64,000 nucleotides of DNA, taken from NCBI GenBank assembly GCA_964455905.1, contig CAYVYN010000006.1:62001-126000 (forward strand). Reading direction: 5' to 3'. The translations under genes and the position numbers were made by a program. The notes beneath the pieces were generated by a model. It was not told the origin of the DNA, searched no databases, and worked only from the letters and a program-made list of their open reading frames with translations. The stretch is from CAIJXB01 sp964455905 (GTDB lineage Bacteria; Chlamydiota; Chlamydiia; Chlamydiales; Rhabdochlamydiaceae). Positions 1 through 8,342 of this stretch are shown one piece after another. The stretch's first letter is position 1; each line of letters starts with the position of its first letter.

Positions 1-613
1 GCTTTTCTGCGAGTTCGTATGCTGTGGCAAAAAGAGCTTGCAGAGTAAGTAGTTTGTTTTTCGCTGCCGAAGCTTTTAAATGTGCTACATGTTCAAGAAA
101 CTTGTTTTCGGCTAGTTTAGGAATGTTTTGCAGTGAGTCTTTAATGTTGTTTTTCTTGCTGTGGTATAGAGAGTTTGCTATTTCAAAAAGTTCTCCAATA
201 GTTTCCTCTGCTTCTTCTAGGGATAGGTCTTGAATGAAAAGGATTTGAGTTTTGGGATTTTTTTTTCTTTTTACATTTTTTTCTTTTAAAGAATTTAAAG
301 TTGCTAGGTTTGTTCTCGAGATGCCGCTACTTTTTTTAAGAGATGCTATTTTTTTTTCTAACAAAACTTTGTTTTTGATTTTTTTTAAAGCTTGTATTTC
401 CTCTTCTATATGCTGATTAAATGCATCAACCACTTTTCCATAAAGAGTTATGATTTCTTGGTTTGTTTTTTCGTGCGCGCAAATTTTTTGCGCCCGCTCT
501 AGGGTGTTAAAAATTATATTAAGTTCTTTACCTGGGATGGGCCGTTCTATTCGATTTTTTATATCGGAGACGATCGCTTTTACTAAGAAAGTAGAGGTTT
601 CTATTTTAGTCAT
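1..613 (-). CDS. Partial coiled-coil hypothetical protein
   Basis: An open frame starts at the ATG at 613-611 on the minus strand and runs without a stop off the left edge, so only the first 204 codons are visible. The visible product begins MTKIETSTFLVKAIVSDI and is very rich in Lys, Glu and Leu. Long heptad-like stretches (around residues 65-95 and 125-200) suggest a helical, coiled-coil protein. There is no signal peptide and no membrane segment in the visible part. I do not recognise a family. The even A-rich codon use on this strand and the absence of stops over 613 bases support a real gene. Function unknown; the C-terminus lies outside the window. Confidence 0.7.
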   Translation of the reverse strand, partial: MTKIETSTFLVKAIVSDIKNRIERPIPGKELNIIFNTLERAQKICAHEKTNQEIITLYGKVVDAFNQHIEEEIQALKKIKNKVLLEKKIASLKKSSGISRTNLATLNSLKEKNVKRKKNPKTQILFIQDLSLEEAEETIGELFEIANSLYHSKKNNIKDSLQNIPKLAENKFLEHVAHLKASAAKNKLLTLQALFATAYELAEK

Positions 614-911
614 AGTCTTTTACTTACTTCATTAAGTGGATTTATTGCACGAAAAATTCACATGAATTTTAGCAATTTCGAAATGTTTTCGATAAAGCTA
701 GGTAGCATAAGGTGCTTTTACTCTTTTTGGACATCTTGATATTAAATTGGTGAACGTAAAAAAAATCGAAAAAAAATTTTAGGATGATAAGAAAAGAACT
801 GTTCATTTTATTACCTCGACGATCACAAGAGATCCTTTTTAATGAAATGATGTGGATATGCTAATATCTTTTTGTGTTAAAAGAAACTTTTCTTTTTTAG
901 GCCTGATATTT
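614..911. other. Intergenic stretch without a supported gene
   Basis: About 300 bases of A/T-rich sequence between the divergent start of the partial coiled-coil gene and the 3' end of the small membrane-protein gene. I see only short homopolymer runs and a weak A/T-only hairpin around 879-897. No RNA gene or coding frame is supported. Confidence 0.4.
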
Positions 912-1226
912 TTAAAAATTATATGTTATAATGTAAACAAGAGCAAAAGTAATAAGTGGGAATGCCCAAATTTTATACGTTTTTCTGTATTCTTTTCTGC
1001 GAACAGCTCTCCACAAAAGGAAAATTGTAATCGGAATAGATAAAGGTAAACAGAAGACTAAACTCATAAGCCAAAGACCTAAAAAAAGAGTCATGTTGGG
1101 ACTGTCAAATACCATGGCGGACATAAGGGCAAGTAGAAGAAAAAAAGGAAATACGAGCGTGTATATTGTCGTACTTATAATCGCTATTATTTTCGCTATT
1201 TTTTTTTCTTTGGAGAGATTTTGCAT
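912..1226 (-). CDS. Small hypothetical membrane protein, 104 aa
   Basis: A 104-residue protein with three hydrophobic segments (about residues 11-38, 46-72 and 85-102) joined by short basic loops, including RRKEYRKTYK before the last segment. It is therefore an inner-membrane protein with no recognisable domain. It begins 14 bases after the stop codon of the MnmM-like methyltransferase gene on the same strand, so the two are probably cotranscribed. The positive-inside pattern suggests that the loop between TM2 and TM3 is cytoplasmic. Function unknown. Confidence 0.6.
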   Translation of the reverse strand: MQNLSKEKKIAKIIAIISTTIYTLVFPFFLLLALMSAMVFDSPNMTLFLGLWLMSLVFCLPLSIPITIFLLWRAVRRKEYRKTYKIWAFPLITFALVYIITYNF

Positions 1227-1240
1227 AGGCTATGTACTTT

Positions 1241-1849
1241 TCAGATTAAGGGTTTGTCAGATTCTAAATTTTTCTGCACTAAAAGTAAAGAAGGCGCTTC
1301 GTTTCTATTTTCCCAATCAATCGATGCGACAGACCAGTTTTTAGCATCTAAAGAAGATAGCAAGGAATAAAGAGCTATTTTTTCTTTTTTGCCTTCTTCA
1401 TGCCCAGGGTAGCAGGTAATTGAAATTACACCGCCATTTACTAACATATTTAGAGCTTGAGAAATGCTTTTTAAAGTGGATGAAGGGACAGTTGTTACTG
1501 ATTTGTCTCCACTTGGAAGGTATCCTAGATTGTAAACAATCAGTTTACATTTTTCAGTTGTAATTTTCTCAATTTCTTCGTGAGAGCCTAAAAAGAAATG
1601 GGTGTTGGGGATGAATTCTGGGTTTTTTTCTTCTATAAGTTTTTTTGTTTTAGCAATGGCAATTTCTTGAATGTCTAGGCAAAACAACGAGGTATTTATT
1701 TTTTTTTGCAAAAGTAGCGATAGTTTTAGAGAGTCTTTCCCATTGCCGCATGTAGCGTCAATCACGATGTCTCCATTGTCGAGGATTTTCTCCCAGAAAC
1801 TATGAGCTAGATCTATAGGTGTGTTAAATAACGGGAATACGTTTTTCAT
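1241..1849 (-). CDS. mnmM: MnmM/YtqB-like class I SAM-dependent tRNA methyltransferase
   Basis: The protein has a Rossmann methyltransferase core. Motif I is VIDATCGNGKDSL near the N-terminus, followed by the acidic FCLDIQ strand and the distinctive NLGYLPSGDKSV motif. That last motif is the signature I know from the YtqB family (MnmM), which methylates the wobble uridine side chain nm5s2U in tRNA using S-adenosylmethionine. I placed the start at the ATG at 1849, giving 202 residues beginning MKNVFPLFNTPIDLAH, which matches the family length. An in-frame ATG at 1951 would add 34 hydrophobic, unconserved-looking residues. A three-TM protein follows on the same strand. Call is good at family level; substrate is inferred. 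Confidence 0.8.
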   Translation of the reverse strand: MKNVFPLFNTPIDLAHSFWEKILDNGDIVIDATCGNGKDSLKLSLLLQKKINTSLFCLDIQEIAIAKTKKLIEEKNPEFIPNTHFFLGSHEEIEKITTEKCKLIVYNLGYLPSGDKSVTTVPSSTLKSISQALNMLVNGGVISITCYPGHEEGKKEKIALYSLLSSLDAKNWSVASIDWENRNEAPSLLLVQKNLESDKPLI

Positions 1850-2516
1850 GGCGTGATTTATAAGAGAAAAAACATAAATCAGCAAGCATATTTTTTTTAT
1901 ATAAAATCCAGAGAGATCTCTTTTAATTTGATTCTTCATTTTTTTATTCATTGAAATGTTTTTGGTTTTTTTATTCTTTGAATGGATATCTTTTTTAATA
2001 ATTCCAATCTGAATAGTTTTTTGATTTAAAAGGATGAAGACGTCAGCTACCTATGCCTTGAATAAAAGTAAATGAAGCCTTGTATTTGTTTCATTGATAA
2101 TGCTAGACATGATGAATCTGAGAAGATTATAAAATTACGTGAATGGTGAGATGTTTTTGGGGAAAGAAGGTTTTAAGCTAAACTAAGAAAAAGCATGCTC
2201 AAGATGCGAATGAATTTTGCTAAATTTCTATTTTTAGTAATTTTTGCAATCACATTCAAATCTTAGGCTCAATCTTAGAATTCTTGTTTAGCGCTTAATG
2301 ACCATAACCTGTGATAAAATTCGAAATCCTAAACTAACGGGTTGTCAAAAACAGCCTTTTTTAAGTTTTATTTTCTGATTGAAAATTAGTTGTTTGTAAT
2401 TAATAAGAAGTTAAATTAAGTTTTGAAGGAATGAAAAAAAAATATTACTGCGGGTAGAGAGGTTAATTTAGAATCTAGACAGTATTGAAAATTTTTTAAC
2501 CCAGAAGGAGAAAAAT
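1850..2516. other. Gene-poor region with short broken frames
   Basis: About 670 bases without a convincing gene. The plus strand holds short frames that look like debris: a 25-codon frame starting at 2072 (begins MKPCICFIDNARHDESEK) and a 24-codon hydrophobic frame starting near 2197 that ends in a stop at about 2268. A terminator-like hairpin follows at 2340-2362. This is consistent with a decayed gene or a small RNA; the last 150 bases must also hold the promoter of the gene at 2517. Confidence 0.35.
2340..2362 (+). terminator. Orphan Rho-independent terminator-like hairpin
   Basis: GGTTGT pairs with ACAGCC (six pairs, one G-U) across a CAAAA loop and is followed by six T residues. No intact gene lies upstream on this strand, so it may end a small RNA or be the relic of a lost gene. 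Confidence 0.4.
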
Positions 2517-3506
2517 ATGTCATTCGTATCCATGTCAACCAGTGAAAAAATAATATTAAATTTTGCCTGGGAAGGCCCTAATACACGGAGCGGCCGAAGC
2601 TTTCGTGAAAGCCAAGACATTCGAGTTATAGATTTAGCGTTTAAAGGCGCAAAAACCGACATTATCGTATATCTTCCGGAAAACATAAGCCCAGTTACGC
2701 CCAAAAAATTTTCATTTACGTCCAGAGAACCCTTTAAAGAAACACATCTTGATTCTCTAAGTGTTACTATCGAGCAAGTTCGTAGCCTCGTACTAAACGC
2801 TTGTGTATTTGAAAAAGAAAGAGAAACTGGGTCGGTGGTTATGAATCCTTTACGAAGAATCATTCAAGACGAAAATTTAATAAGAAGGGCTAAACCTATT
2901 GGATTAGAAATCCCAAAAGAATTGGAACTTGGTCAAACTTATAACATTGTCGTCTCATCTCTCGGCTTTTCATTTTCGGCGCGTCTTGTAAAAGAAGAAA
3001 GCCTAGCAAGTGTAAAACAAGAGGAAGACTCTACTGAATATGAGTTTTTAGGACGAATCGATGAAATGCGAGAATCCTTAAGTAAAGACCGATTGCAAAA
3101 TCAGGATTTGGATTTAAGCGGTGCTTCTGATTATTCTTATATGGAAGGTAACATGGAAGACGTCAATCGAGGAGATCAAGGAAAATCTCCTAAAAGTAGA
3201 TGGCGACAAATAATTTCTATTGGAAAAGCTCCTGACTTGGATACATGTAGTTCTGATTTTTTGCTATTGTCTTTTGGAGCTGCTTCTAAGGAAGATCGAA
3301 AATTGAAACGACAGTATAATCGAGGTAGACGACAAAGCGATATCTCCGAATTGACTAGAATTTCTAATACAAAGGATAGCAATCAGAGATTTCTGATGAG
3401 TCTGGCTGAAGCATTAAGAAAAAAAGGTATCGATCCTGAACCTTATGACCCTAAAGCCTTTGTCCCTCGAGATGGTGAATTGGACAATTCTAACTCGAAA
3501 CCATAA
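2517..3506 (+). CDS. Hypothetical protein, 329 aa
   Basis: The ATG is preceded by a strong ribosome-binding site (AAGGAG, five bases before the start). The product begins MSFVSMSTSEKIILNFAWEG. It has a mixed, probably alpha/beta N-terminal half (about residues 1-165) and a charged, Ser/Arg/Asp-rich, low-complexity C-terminal half with a KRQYNRGRRQSD patch. There is no signal peptide, TM segment or motif that I recognise. It stands alone between two gene-poor stretches, with a good terminator 75 bases downstream, so it is probably a single-gene transcript. It could be a lineage-specific secreted protein, but nothing in the sequence proves that. Confidence 0.7.
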   Translation: MSFVSMSTSEKIILNFAWEGPNTRSGRSFRESQDIRVIDLAFKGAKTDIIVYLPENISPVTPKKFSFTSREPFKETHLDSLSVTIEQVRSLVLNACVFEKERETGSVVMNPLRRIIQDENLIRRAKPIGLEIPKELELGQTYNIVVSSLGFSFSARLVKEESLASVKQEEDSTEYEFLGRIDEMRESLSKDRLQNQDLDLSGASDYSYMEGNMEDVNRGDQGKSPKSRWRQIISIGKAPDLDTCSSDFLLLSFGAASKEDRKLKRQYNRGRRQSDISELTRISNTKDSNQRFLMSLAEALRKKGIDPEPYDPKAFVPRDGELDNSNSKP

Positions 3507-3581
3507 AAAATTTTCAAAGTAATTGCAATATAGAATAAGGTTAGTTGTAAAAGTCTTTATTCATGCTAATACCTCTAGACC

Positions 3582-3612
3582 GTTGTGCGGGGAATTCTCG
3601 CACAACTTTTTT
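3582..3612 (+). terminator. Rho-independent terminator
   Basis: A perfect 8-bp stem GTTGTGCG / CGCACAAC with a 9-base loop, followed at once by six T residues. It lies 75 bases after the stop of the hypothetical gene ending at 3506 and most likely terminates it. Confidence 0.75.
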
Positions 3613-4064
3613 GCGGAAGTTCATAAAAATAAGAACTACCTCATTATTTGTGCTAGTTAGGTAATTCTTTTCTATAGTAGATTGTCGAAAAAGATGGTGG
3701 CATTGTTTGTTTTAGTGATGGTTTTTCTTGAGTTCGATAGAGAGAAAAGTGATGTACGCATAGTGCGTTTCATCATAAGGATTGTATTGTCAAGGGAGGC
3801 GCCTTTCGCAACCCCAGGTCGTGAAAGAGGATAAGGAATGAATGCAAACGCAAACTTCTAGTCCATGAAATAAAGGCTAGTTTTTAGCAAAACTTACAAT
3901 AAGAGAACTCATCAGTCATCCTCTTTAATTTAGTGGAACTAAATATTTCTCATTGTTTGCTTTTTGTTTTTGTAAATAATCTGAATTTTGTAATTGAGTG
4001 ACTTTTCGTTTTTTGTTTTTTTTGGATATAGTATTGTTGCATTTATTTTAACAAGTGGTGTCCT
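3613..4064. other. Gene-poor region with a compositionally odd block
   Basis: About 450 bases between two hypothetical genes. From about 3680 to 3870 the sequence is noticeably richer in G and C than the surrounding spacer (for example GGGAGGCGCC and AACCCCAGGTCGTG). It carries only short frames: a 50-codon TTG-started frame at 3682-3834 on the plus strand, and a 35-codon frame on the minus strand starting at 3776. I recognise no RNA family or transposase in it. The last 150 bases are A/T-rich and are the likely promoter region of the gene at 4065. Confidence 0.35.
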
Positions 4065-4910
4065 ATGAATTCTGTGGATGGGAAATACATTTTAGCTCTT
4101 AAGGACGAATTACATGAAGTGGCACGGATAGATTGTATCCTTTGCAGACAAGTGCAGTTTGTATTGAGGGCATTTGAAAAAAATAAGTTGCAATTACTTG
4201 AATTTGAAGCTGACATAGAGACAATGGTAGATCTTTTACTAGAAAAATCTGTCGTGGAGCTTAAAAGTTATCAGCAAGGTTGGATTGGACTTTTTCAGAA
4301 GATCATGTCTTGTTTTACAAATGTAATGCGTATGGTGTTTACCAATACAGGTGACTATGGATATAAAGTTTCTATGGCTTTTTTTAAAGATAGAAAATAC
4401 ATTTTACAAGACTCTTCTATTAAAACATATCTTGTCCAAAAGATTGGATGGGCAAATCTCTCAGAGAGTATCTTCTCTTTGGATTGTTTAAAAATGACTG
4501 ATTTAGAGTTTATTGAGTCTATGAAGAGTACTTTAGGTAATCAAGGTGTGGGCTTGGAGGTTTTGTGTGCCAAAGCAATTAGTGATACAAGAATAGAAAG
4601 AGAATTTAGAGCCTTGGATAGGGTAGACTTTACTTCCATTAGGTGTGTATTTGAGAATGCTCATAGCGTTGTTCAGAGGTTTATTAAAGAACTTCCTAAG
4701 GATATTCAAAAGTCTGTTAGAGATGAGTTTGTTAATGACTCATTTCCAGCCCTAAAGTGGGAGGAAGAATCTCTTAATCAAGGTGAAATTGAGGTTACTG
4801 GTGCTTTTTGTCTAAACAGCCCGGACACGACTCCTTTATGTACTCGTTCTTGTTCTAAAGAGGATGTAGGAATGTATGATCTTTATGTACGTGCTTTTGC
4901 TGATGATTAG
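4065..4910 (+). CDS. Hypothetical protein, 281 aa
   Basis: A soluble, mostly helical protein beginning MNSVDGKYILALKDELHEVA. It contains an early cysteine pair (CILC, about residues 24-27) and scattered further cysteines. No signal peptide, TM segment or known catalytic motif is visible. The upstream spacer is long, the ribosome-binding site is weak and no terminator is evident. Composition and codon use match the neighbouring genes, so it is probably an expressed lineage-specific gene of unknown function. Confidence 0.65.
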   Translation: MNSVDGKYILALKDELHEVARIDCILCRQVQFVLRAFEKNKLQLLEFEADIETMVDLLLEKSVVELKSYQQGWIGLFQKIMSCFTNVMRMVFTNTGDYGYKVSMAFFKDRKYILQDSSIKTYLVQKIGWANLSESIFSLDCLKMTDLEFIESMKSTLGNQGVGLEVLCAKAISDTRIEREFRALDRVDFTSIRCVFENAHSVVQRFIKELPKDIQKSVRDEFVNDSFPALKWEEESLNQGEIEVTGAFCLNSPDTTPLCTRSCSKEDVGMYDLYVRAFADD

Positions 4911-5007
4911 TTTTTTATAAGATTTTATCTCTCGAATTTCCTTATTATGTCTATTTTGATTCATAGAAAAATGGGTTTTTTCGTTTCATATCCTGTTAGG
5001 AATTGCT

Positions 5008-5121
5008 ATGAAATATTTTATGTTTTGTTGCGAAAAGCCTAAGCTGCTATCTTCTATCGTTACAAAAACAAGAAAATGGTGTCTTCATTTTTTAAAGCAA
5101 CTTAAGCAAGGGTGTTTATGA
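5008..5121 (+). CDS. Possible 37-aa leader or small protein coupled to aspS
   Basis: A 37-codon frame starts at an ATG with a well-placed AGGA seven bases upstream. It ends in a TGA that overlaps the AspRS start as ATGA (5118-5121), a classic translational-coupling arrangement. The predicted peptide begins MKYFMFCCEKPK and has four Cys, many Lys and no Asp or Asn, so it does not look like an attenuator peptide that senses aspartate charging. It may be a small protein, a coupling device or chance; the ribosome-binding site and the exact ATGA overlap are the evidence for it. Confidence 0.4.
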   Translation: MKYFMFCCEKPKLLSSIVTKTRKWCLHFLKQLKQGCL

Positions 5122-6929
5122 TGGAAAGAGTTCTGGCTTCTGAATTATTAGCGCATATAGGAAAAACCGTAGAGCTTCGCGGCTGGCTTAATAACATACG
5201 ATCGATGGGTAAGCTAAATTTTTTAGTTCTTAGAGATCGATCTGGATTTGCTCAAGTCTTGATAGAAGATAAAGTAGAATATCAAAAAATTGCGCAATTG
5301 CAAACAGGCTCTATTCTTCGTGTCTCAGGTGTTGCATCGGCTTCTTCTTATGCCGAATTAGGAGTTGAAGTTTTAAATCCTATTTTGACTGTAGAAGTAC
5401 CAATTAAGGAAGTTTGTCCTATTGAGTATAATAAGCCTGAAATTCAATCCGATCTAGAGTTTATTTTAGACCATAGACCTATTTCTCTTCGTAATAGACA
5501 AATTCAAGCTGTTTTTAAAATTCAAGCAGAGATGGCTCACGCGTATCGTCTTTACATGCATGATAAAGTACAGGCTGTAGAGTATTTTGCTCCAAATATT
5601 TTAGGTGCTTCTTCCGAAGGGGGATCTGAATTTTTTAATGTGGATTATTTTGGGTATACAGCTACTTTGGCTCAAAGTAGTCAGTTATATAAACAGATTA
5701 TGGTTGGTGTAAATGAACGTGTTTTTGCCTTAATGCCTTTTTTTCGAGCGGAGAAATCGCAAACGACTCGCCATTTGACAGAAGGAAAGCAGTTTGAATT
5801 TGAAATGGGCTTTTTTGAACATTGGCATGAAATTATGGATGTGCAAGAAGGATGCATTAAGTTTATCATAGAGTATCTTCATAAAACTTGCGCTTACGAG
5901 ATTAAAGTTTTAGGTGGACGTATTATTAAAGCTCCTAAAGATGTTCCTTTTCCTCGCGTTACGTTTAAAGAAGCGCAGCAGCTTTATTTTGAGCGTACTG
6001 GAATCGACGAGAGAGATGAACCTGATTTAAGCCCTGCAGCAGAAAGAGAGCTTTGTAAATATGCTTTTGAAAGCTTTGGGACTGATTTAATCTTCATTAC
6101 AGATTGGCTAGCGAGTAAACGGCCGTTTTACGCATTTAAAACAGAAGAAAACCCAATTTTGACAAATACATTTGATTTGCTCTGTGGAGGAACAGAGATC
6201 ACTTCCGGAGGACAAAGATGTCATACTTATGAGTCTATGGTTGATGGAATTAAATCTAAAGGAATGAATCCTGATAGTTTTTCTGACTATTTAAGTATTT
6301 TTAAATACGGAATGCCTCCACACGGTGGATTTGGAATGGGCTTAGAGCGCCTTACTATGACGATTCTTGGGCTCAAAAACATTAGAGAAGCATCCCTTTT
6401 TCCTTCAGATCCTAAGAGAATTGCTGGCAATCGTATTAAAGCAAAACTCTTTTTTGGAGCAGAAAACATTCGGAATGAAATTATCCGCCTTTTAAAATTT
6501 CATGAAATGGAGTTTAAGCACGTAACTCACGAGAAAACAGCTACATCGGAAGAGTCTGCTTCTAGTCGGGGTTCTAAATTGGAAGAGGGAGTCAAGGCTC
6601 TTATTTTAAGAGGTAAAAACACCAAAAAGAATTACCAGTTTAATATACCAGCTCACTTAAAATTAGACATGAAAGCGGTTGCAGAAGCCGTTGGTGAAAA
6701 ATGTGAATTTGAAGACCCAGCTGTTATTTTAGAAAGATTTGGTCTTGTTATAGGTAGCGTGCCTCCATTTGGGCAACTTCTTAATTTAGAGACCTTTTTT
6801 GACGAAAGCATTTCAGCTAATGCTGTCTCAGCTTTTAACTGTGGGCTTGTTACAGAATCAATTTTAATGGATGCAAAGGACCTTTTTGCTCTTGTGCAGC
6901 CTAAAGTCGGTCCTTTTTCTAAAGAGTAG
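5118..6929 (+). CDS. aspS: Archaeal-type aspartyl-tRNA synthetase fused to a YbaK-like editing domain
   Basis: Residues 1 to about 445 form a class II synthetase: an OB-fold anticodon-binding domain (GKTVELRGWLNNIR), motif 2 as FRAEKSQTTRHL, the ITSGGQRCHTYE loop, and motif 3 GMPPHGGFGMGLERLTM followed by LFPSDPKR. These are the features of the archaeal/eukaryotic-type AspRS (AspRS2), not of bacterial AspRS or AsnRS. Residues 448-603 continue in frame into a second domain. Its pattern of LEEGVKALILRG, a LDMKAVAEAVG segment, GSVPPFG and a late VSAFNCG matches the YbaK/ProX aminoacyl-tRNA deacylase fold. I chose the ATG at 5118; a GTG at 5112 is also possible. Chlamydiae normally charge tRNA-Asn indirectly through a nondiscriminating bacterial AspRS and GatCAB, so this would be a second enzyme. 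Specificity and editing role are inferred. Confidence 0.85.
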   Translation: MMERVLASELLAHIGKTVELRGWLNNIRSMGKLNFLVLRDRSGFAQVLIEDKVEYQKIAQLQTGSILRVSGVASASSYAELGVEVLNPILTVEVPIKEVCPIEYNKPEIQSDLEFILDHRPISLRNRQIQAVFKIQAEMAHAYRLYMHDKVQAVEYFAPNILGASSEGGSEFFNVDYFGYTATLAQSSQLYKQIMVGVNERVFALMPFFRAEKSQTTRHLTEGKQFEFEMGFFEHWHEIMDVQEGCIKFIIEYLHKTCAYEIKVLGGRIIKAPKDVPFPRVTFKEAQQLYFERTGIDERDEPDLSPAAERELCKYAFESFGTDLIFITDWLASKRPFYAFKTEENPILTNTFDLLCGGTEITSGGQRCHTYESMVDGIKSKGMNPDSFSDYLSIFKYGMPPHGGFGMGLERLTMTILGLKNIREASLFPSDPKRIAGNRIKAKLFFGAENIRNEIIRLLKFHEMEFKHVTHEKTATSEESASSRGSKLEEGVKALILRGKNTKKNYQFNIPAHLKLDMKAVAEAVGEKCEFEDPAVILERFGLVIGSVPPFGQLLNLETFFDESISANAVSAFNCGLVTESILMDAKDLFALVQPKVGPFSKE

Positions 6930-6939
6930 TGTTTTTTCC

Positions 6940-7668
6940 TTAGCCTGCTTGAATAGGGTGGGCTAGGGGAGTAAATCCTAGCTTTTCAAAAGCCTTCAGT
7001 AATTCTTGGTTTTCTGGTTTTTCGAAAGCTCCACTTTTTTCAAGCCACTGAATGTAGTTTTTAGGAATTTCTGATAAGAGCTTACCTTGATGTTTTCCAA
7101 AGGGCATTCTAGATACCGGAGAAGAAACGCTCATTAAGGATAAAATTGTTTCTATAGGTAGGTCGTCCGTCATCTGAGAGAAAACTTCGTGTAAAACAAT
7201 TACGTCATCAAGAGCTCTGTGCGCCTGGTTTGATGCGATTCCATAAACTTCTCTTAGAAATTGTAAGGGGTGTCTTGGAAGGTCGTTACGATATTTTCTG
7301 GCCCATTTAAGAGAGTCAACGTAAGGCCAAGAAGGTAACGATAAGCCATTTCTTTTGGCTTCGGCTTCGATGAATGGTTTGTCAAAGGAGTCGTTATTAT
7401 GTGCTATAAGCACAGCATTCGGTCCGCAAAAATCAATGAAGGCTTGCCCTACTACAGCAAAAGAGGCGGCGCTTTCGACCATGGCATCTGTGATGTGGTG
7501 TACGCTCGTAGCTTCGGGAGGGATAGGAACACCTGGGTTAATTAGTTCGCAAAAACTTTCTTTAGTGGTTGGATTATAGGCCGCGATTTCTATGATTCGA
7601 TCTTTCTCAACACGAATTCCTGTTGTTTCGGTGTCATAATAAATTGGATATAAAGAAGAATTAGACAT
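6940..7668 (-). CDS. DnaQ-like 3'-5' exonuclease (DEDD family)
   Basis: The protein has the three exonuclease motifs of the DNA polymerase III epsilon family: YYDTETTG near the N-terminus (Exo I), a central AHNNDSFDKPF segment (Exo II), and AHRALDDV (Exo III, DEDDh type). After the nuclease domain it carries a short C-terminal module, MPFGKHQGKLLSEIPKNYIQWL, typical of the DUF3820-like tail of some chlamydial and other stand-alone DnaQ proteins. The start at 7668 is preceded by AGGAACCTT; an ATG six codons earlier lacks a ribosome-binding site. It gives 242 residues. It converges on the AspRS gene with a 10-base gap. It may act as a proofreading subunit or as a separate repair exonuclease. 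Confidence 0.85.
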   Translation of the reverse strand: MSNSSLYPIYYDTETTGIRVEKDRIIEIAAYNPTTKESFCELINPGVPIPPEATSVHHITDAMVESAASFAVVGQAFIDFCGPNAVLIAHNNDSFDKPFIEAEAKRNGLSLPSWPYVDSLKWARKYRNDLPRHPLQFLREVYGIASNQAHRALDDVIVLHEVFSQMTDDLPIETILSLMSVSSPVSRMPFGKHQGKLLSEIPKNYIQWLEKSGAFEKPENQELLKAFEKLGFTPLAHPIQAG

Positions 7669-7754
7669 AAGGTTCCTGTTTAACATTTTTTATAGAAAAA
7701 AATAGAGAAAATGTGATTTTATAGCACCTCATTTCTCTATATGTAGGAAAAAAA

Positions 7755-8342
7755 ATGCCGAAAAGGTTTTTTCTTTGTGTTGGTTTCTTTTCTCTTCTTT
7801 TGTTTAGCTCTGTAGTCGCTGTGGAACCTGTAGGGTATTTTACTTCGGAGGTAGATCTTTCAAAGAAATTTATAGAGTATGTATGCAGTGAAAATGTGTC
7901 TATACGCTTTGCTTCGCACCGGCTTTCTGATGTAGAGGTTATTCGTTCTTTGGTTGAAGCTCATAGACGAGGAGTTTCAGTTGAAGTTTTGGTGGATTCT
8001 GTTTCCGTAACAACGAAGACCCCTCTTAAGCTTTTAGAGGATTCTGGTATTAAGGTTTTTGTATGGAAAGGTCTTGAGGTTGAAAAAAAAGGCCCTAAAA
8101 AACACATGCACCACACTTTTTGTGTTTTTGGACAGTCTAAGCTTTGGACAGGTTCTTATAGTTTCTCTTTGAAACGATTATTTGCTCACGAAGAAAATGC
8201 AATTGTTTTGGAAAATAAAAAGGTTGCTAGTGATTTTTTAAAGGAGTTTCAGAAAATGGTAAATAGGGAGTCGGTGCCTTTTGTTTTTTCTTCCATTCAT
8301 AAAGAGGATAAAAAAGGTTTTTGTTCCGAAAAGAACTTTTGA
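7755..8342 (+). CDS. Secreted phospholipase-D-like protein with degenerate HKD motif
   Basis: Residues 1-22 form a signal peptide, followed by a single PLD-like half domain. The fold markers are present: IRFASHRLSDVEVIRSL, then a strand VEVLVDS, then KHMHHTFCVFGQSKLWTGSYSFS at about residues 117-138. In active single-domain members the motif reads H-x-K-x4-D; here it is H119-H-T121 with G126, so the Lys and the Asp are both replaced. The final TGSYSFS segment is intact. The protein (195 aa) would therefore be exported to the periplasm or beyond but is unlikely to have normal nuclease or lipase activity. It is transcribed divergently from the DnaQ-like gene. Confidence 0.75.
   Translation: MPKRFFLCVGFFSLLLFSSVVAVEPVGYFTSEVDLSKKFIEYVCSENVSIRFASHRLSDVEVIRSLVEAHRRGVSVEVLVDSVSVTTKTPLKLLEDSGIKVFVWKGLEVEKKGPKKHMHHTFCVFGQSKLWTGSYSFSLKRLFAHEENAIVLENKKVASDFLKEFQKMVNRESVPFVFSSIHKEDKKGFCSEKNF

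Noticed and set aside
2468..2863. 131-codon minus-strand frame
   Set aside because: Lies antisense over the start and first third of the well-supported gene at 2517, has no ribosome-binding site and Ser/Arg/Leu-rich shadow composition.
3740..3870. Possible tmRNA, SRP RNA or RNase P RNA in the spacer
   Set aside because: I looked for the tmRNA tag and 3' end, the SRP core motif and RNase P conserved blocks and found none.
5118..6929. Calling the synthetase AsnRS
   Set aside because: Motif 2 and motif 3 contexts and the ITSGGQR loop follow archaeal AspRS; the AsnRS-type C-terminal pattern is absent.
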